A stretch of 6,792 bases of DNA from Marinilabiliaceae bacterium UBA5213 (GTDB taxonomy: Bacteria > Bacteroidota > Bacteroidia > Bacteroidales > Marinilabiliaceae): assembly GCA_002412555.1 (NCBI GenBank), contig DHVH01000061.1, positions 1 through 6,792 on the forward strand, given 5' to 3'. The notes under the pieces are model-generated. The model had not been told where the DNA came from. It was given only the letters and a program-made list of their open reading frames with translations, and made no database searches. The position numbers and the translations under genes were made by a program. Shown here one piece after another: positions 5,826 through 6,792 of the stretch; within the stretch, counting starts at the first letter, position 1; each line of letters begins with the position of its first letter.

Positions 5826-6587
5826 ATGAGCAAATCTATTACGCCTATATGGCTTGTTTGCATGACCCTGTTCATGCTCACCCAAGTGAGTGGACAAAAA
5901 GTAAGAATTGCAGCGGCTGCCGACTTACGTTTTGCTATGGACGACATCGTTGCAGGGTATAAAAAGAGCCATCCCAATGCCGACTTAGAGGTCATTTATG
6001 GTTCTTCGGGTAATGCGTTTACGCAAATTTTAAACGGCGGTGCGCCTTATGATATGTATTTCTCAGCCGATATTACCTATCCCCAAAAACTGTATGAGGC
6101 AGGTTTAACGGTTCATCAACCGGTTTTATATGCCATAGGCCGAATTGTTTTGTGGAGCAGCTCCCTGGATGTAAGTAAAGGTCTTGCTGTACTAACTGAG
6201 AACCCGCGAGCCCGTGTAGCCATTGCGAACCCCTCTCACGCACCTTATGGAAAAAGAGCCTTGGAAACACTCCGTCATTATGGCCTGTCTGATAAAGCAC
6301 AAGCGCAGCTTATTTATGGTGAAAACATATCTCAGGCTGCTCAGTTTTGCCTTACAGGAAATGCGCAAATAGGCATTTTGGCGCTCTCACTGGTCCTCGC
6401 GCCAAACATGCAGAACCATGGCCGCTATTACTTGATCGACGATGCCTCCCATAATCCGCTTCGACAGGGCTTTGTCATTCTTAACCGCGCCAAAGACAAC
6501 GCCCTTGCCCACGCTTTTGCCAGTTACATCTCGTCACCCGAAGCCATCGCCATTTTCGAAAAATACGGCTTTGAATTACCCGAATAA
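5826..6587 (+). CDS. modA: ModA, molybdate-binding periplasmic protein
   Basis: ModA is the substrate-binding protein of the ModABC molybdate importer. From the ATG at 5826 it has 253 residues with a signal peptide: MSK, a hydrophobic core at about 8-19, and a likely cleavage after VSG, leaving a Gln-initial mature chain. The mature part has VRIAAAADL at 26-33, YGSSGNAF at 58-65 (Ser at the oxyanion-binding position), GGAPYDMYFSAD at 71-82, ANPSHAPYG at 134-142, YGENISQAA at 164-172 and QIGILALSLV at 181-190. All are standard for the AAADL/ALS branch of ModA. The frame is also open from an ATG at 5760, overlapping the nifV end, but that would add 22 polar residues before the signal peptide, so I reject it. 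The 50-bp gap after nifV shows no terminator, so modA is probably cotranscribed with nifV and supplies Mo for the cofactor. Confidence 0.92.
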   Translation: MSKSITPIWLVCMTLFMLTQVSGQKVRIAAAADLRFAMDDIVAGYKKSHPNADLEVIYGSSGNAFTQILNGGAPYDMYFSADITYPQKLYEAGLTVHQPVLYAIGRIVLWSSSLDVSKGLAVLTENPRARVAIANPSHAPYGKRALETLRHYGLSDKAQAQLIYGENISQAAQFCLTGNAQIGILALSLVLAPNMQNHGRYYLIDDASHNPLRQGFVILNRAKDNALAHAFASYISSPEAIAIFEKYGFELPE

Positions 6588-6591
6588 AGGA
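6586..6591 (+). promoter_or_regulatory. Ribosome binding site for the TOBE-protein gene
   Basis: AAAGGA begins within the modA stop codon and is separated by 7 bases of A-rich sequence from the ATG at 6599. This is one of only two convincing SD sites in the window. It supports both the start choice and translational linkage to modA. Confidence 0.6.
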
Positions 6592-6598
6592 TAAAAAA

Positions 6599-6792
6599 AT
6601 GAACGTAATTCCAGTTATAATTGAAGCGATCCCCGGCTCGGGCGGTGTGGTTCTGGTGGATATGCAGTCAGACAACCGCCAGTTATCCGCTATTCTTGTG
6701 GATGACGACGCATTGCCACCCTGGTTAAAAAAGGGAGCTGCTGTTTCTGCTGTGTTTAAAGAGTCTGAGCTATCCATTGCCGTTAATTTATC
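6599..6792 (+). CDS. TOBE/Mop-like molybdate-binding protein (3'-partial)
   Basis: The frame runs open for 64 codons from the ATG at 6599 to the window edge, so the C-terminus is not seen. The sequence starts MNVIPVIIEAIPGSGGVVLVD, then has a short hydrophobic strand (LSAILVDD), a Pro-Trp turn and a Lys-rich segment. It ends in VSAVFKESELSIAVNLS, which matches the closing strand of TOBE/Mop domains (typically V.V.FK.tEVsiA). Such domains bind molybdate or tungstate as small oligomers, or form the regulatory tail of ModE and ModC. Because it starts with the domain itself, 11 bp after modA, it is more likely a small stand-alone Mop-type protein or a protein with an N-terminal TOBE domain than ModB or ModC. 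The family call rests on pattern memory alone. Confidence 0.7.
   Translation, partial: MNVIPVIIEAIPGSGGVVLVDMQSDNRQLSAILVDDDALPPWLKKGAAVSAVFKESELSIAVNL

Overview
The window carries part of a molybdenum-nitrogenase (nif) cluster, with all genes on the + strand: nifE (5'-truncated by the window edge), nifN, nifB, a thioredoxin-fold [2Fe-2S] ferredoxin, nifV, modA and the start of a small TOBE/Mop-type protein (cut by the 3' edge). The order E-N-B-ferredoxin-V-mod resembles nif clusters of strictly anaerobic Bacteroidota and green sulfur bacteria. Most start codons here follow A-rich leaders with no clear Shine-Dalgarno (SD) sequence, and the spacers hold degenerate short tandem repeats. Together these point to an anaerobic diazotrophic member of the Bacteroidota. 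That placement is an inference from style and synteny, not a database result.

Region by region: 1-2625 encodes NifE and NifN, the scaffold on which the FeMo-cofactor precursor matures. The spacer 2626-2729 is almost free of C near its 3' end. It holds an imperfect 24-bp-period duplication and a 4-copy 9-bp GGG repeat that fits the G-quadruplex pattern. Next is nifB (2730-4004), a radical-SAM protein fused to a NifX-like domain. The spacer 4005-4118 is nearly G-free and is built from a degenerate 7-bp tandem repeat. It leads into a 102-residue ferredoxin with the Cys spacing of the Clostridium pasteurianum [2Fe-2S] ferredoxin. The spacer 4428-4560 is the most structured DNA here: a 14-bp stem with one bulge encloses two smaller hairpins and ends in T7, only 19 bp before nifV. 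Inside it lies a possible 27-codon leucine-rich leader ORF with a good SD. nifV (homocitrate synthase), modA (periplasmic molybdate-binding protein) and the TOBE protein follow.

How the genes work together: NifB makes the Fe-S core (NifB-co), and NifEN receives and matures it with Mo and homocitrate. NifV makes the homocitrate, ModA captures molybdate for import, and the TOBE protein probably binds or buffers molybdate inside the cell. The ferredoxin probably has an electron-transfer or accessory role at nitrogenase. The window thus covers cofactor assembly and its two small-molecule inputs; nifHDK presumably lie upstream and modBC downstream.

The protein-coding part is conventional. The most noteworthy item is the nifV leader (4436-4550), which looks like a structured RNA or attenuator and is not simply empty spacer. 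No stretch longer than 300 bases lacks a gene. No tRNA, rRNA, insertion sequence or CRISPR array was seen.
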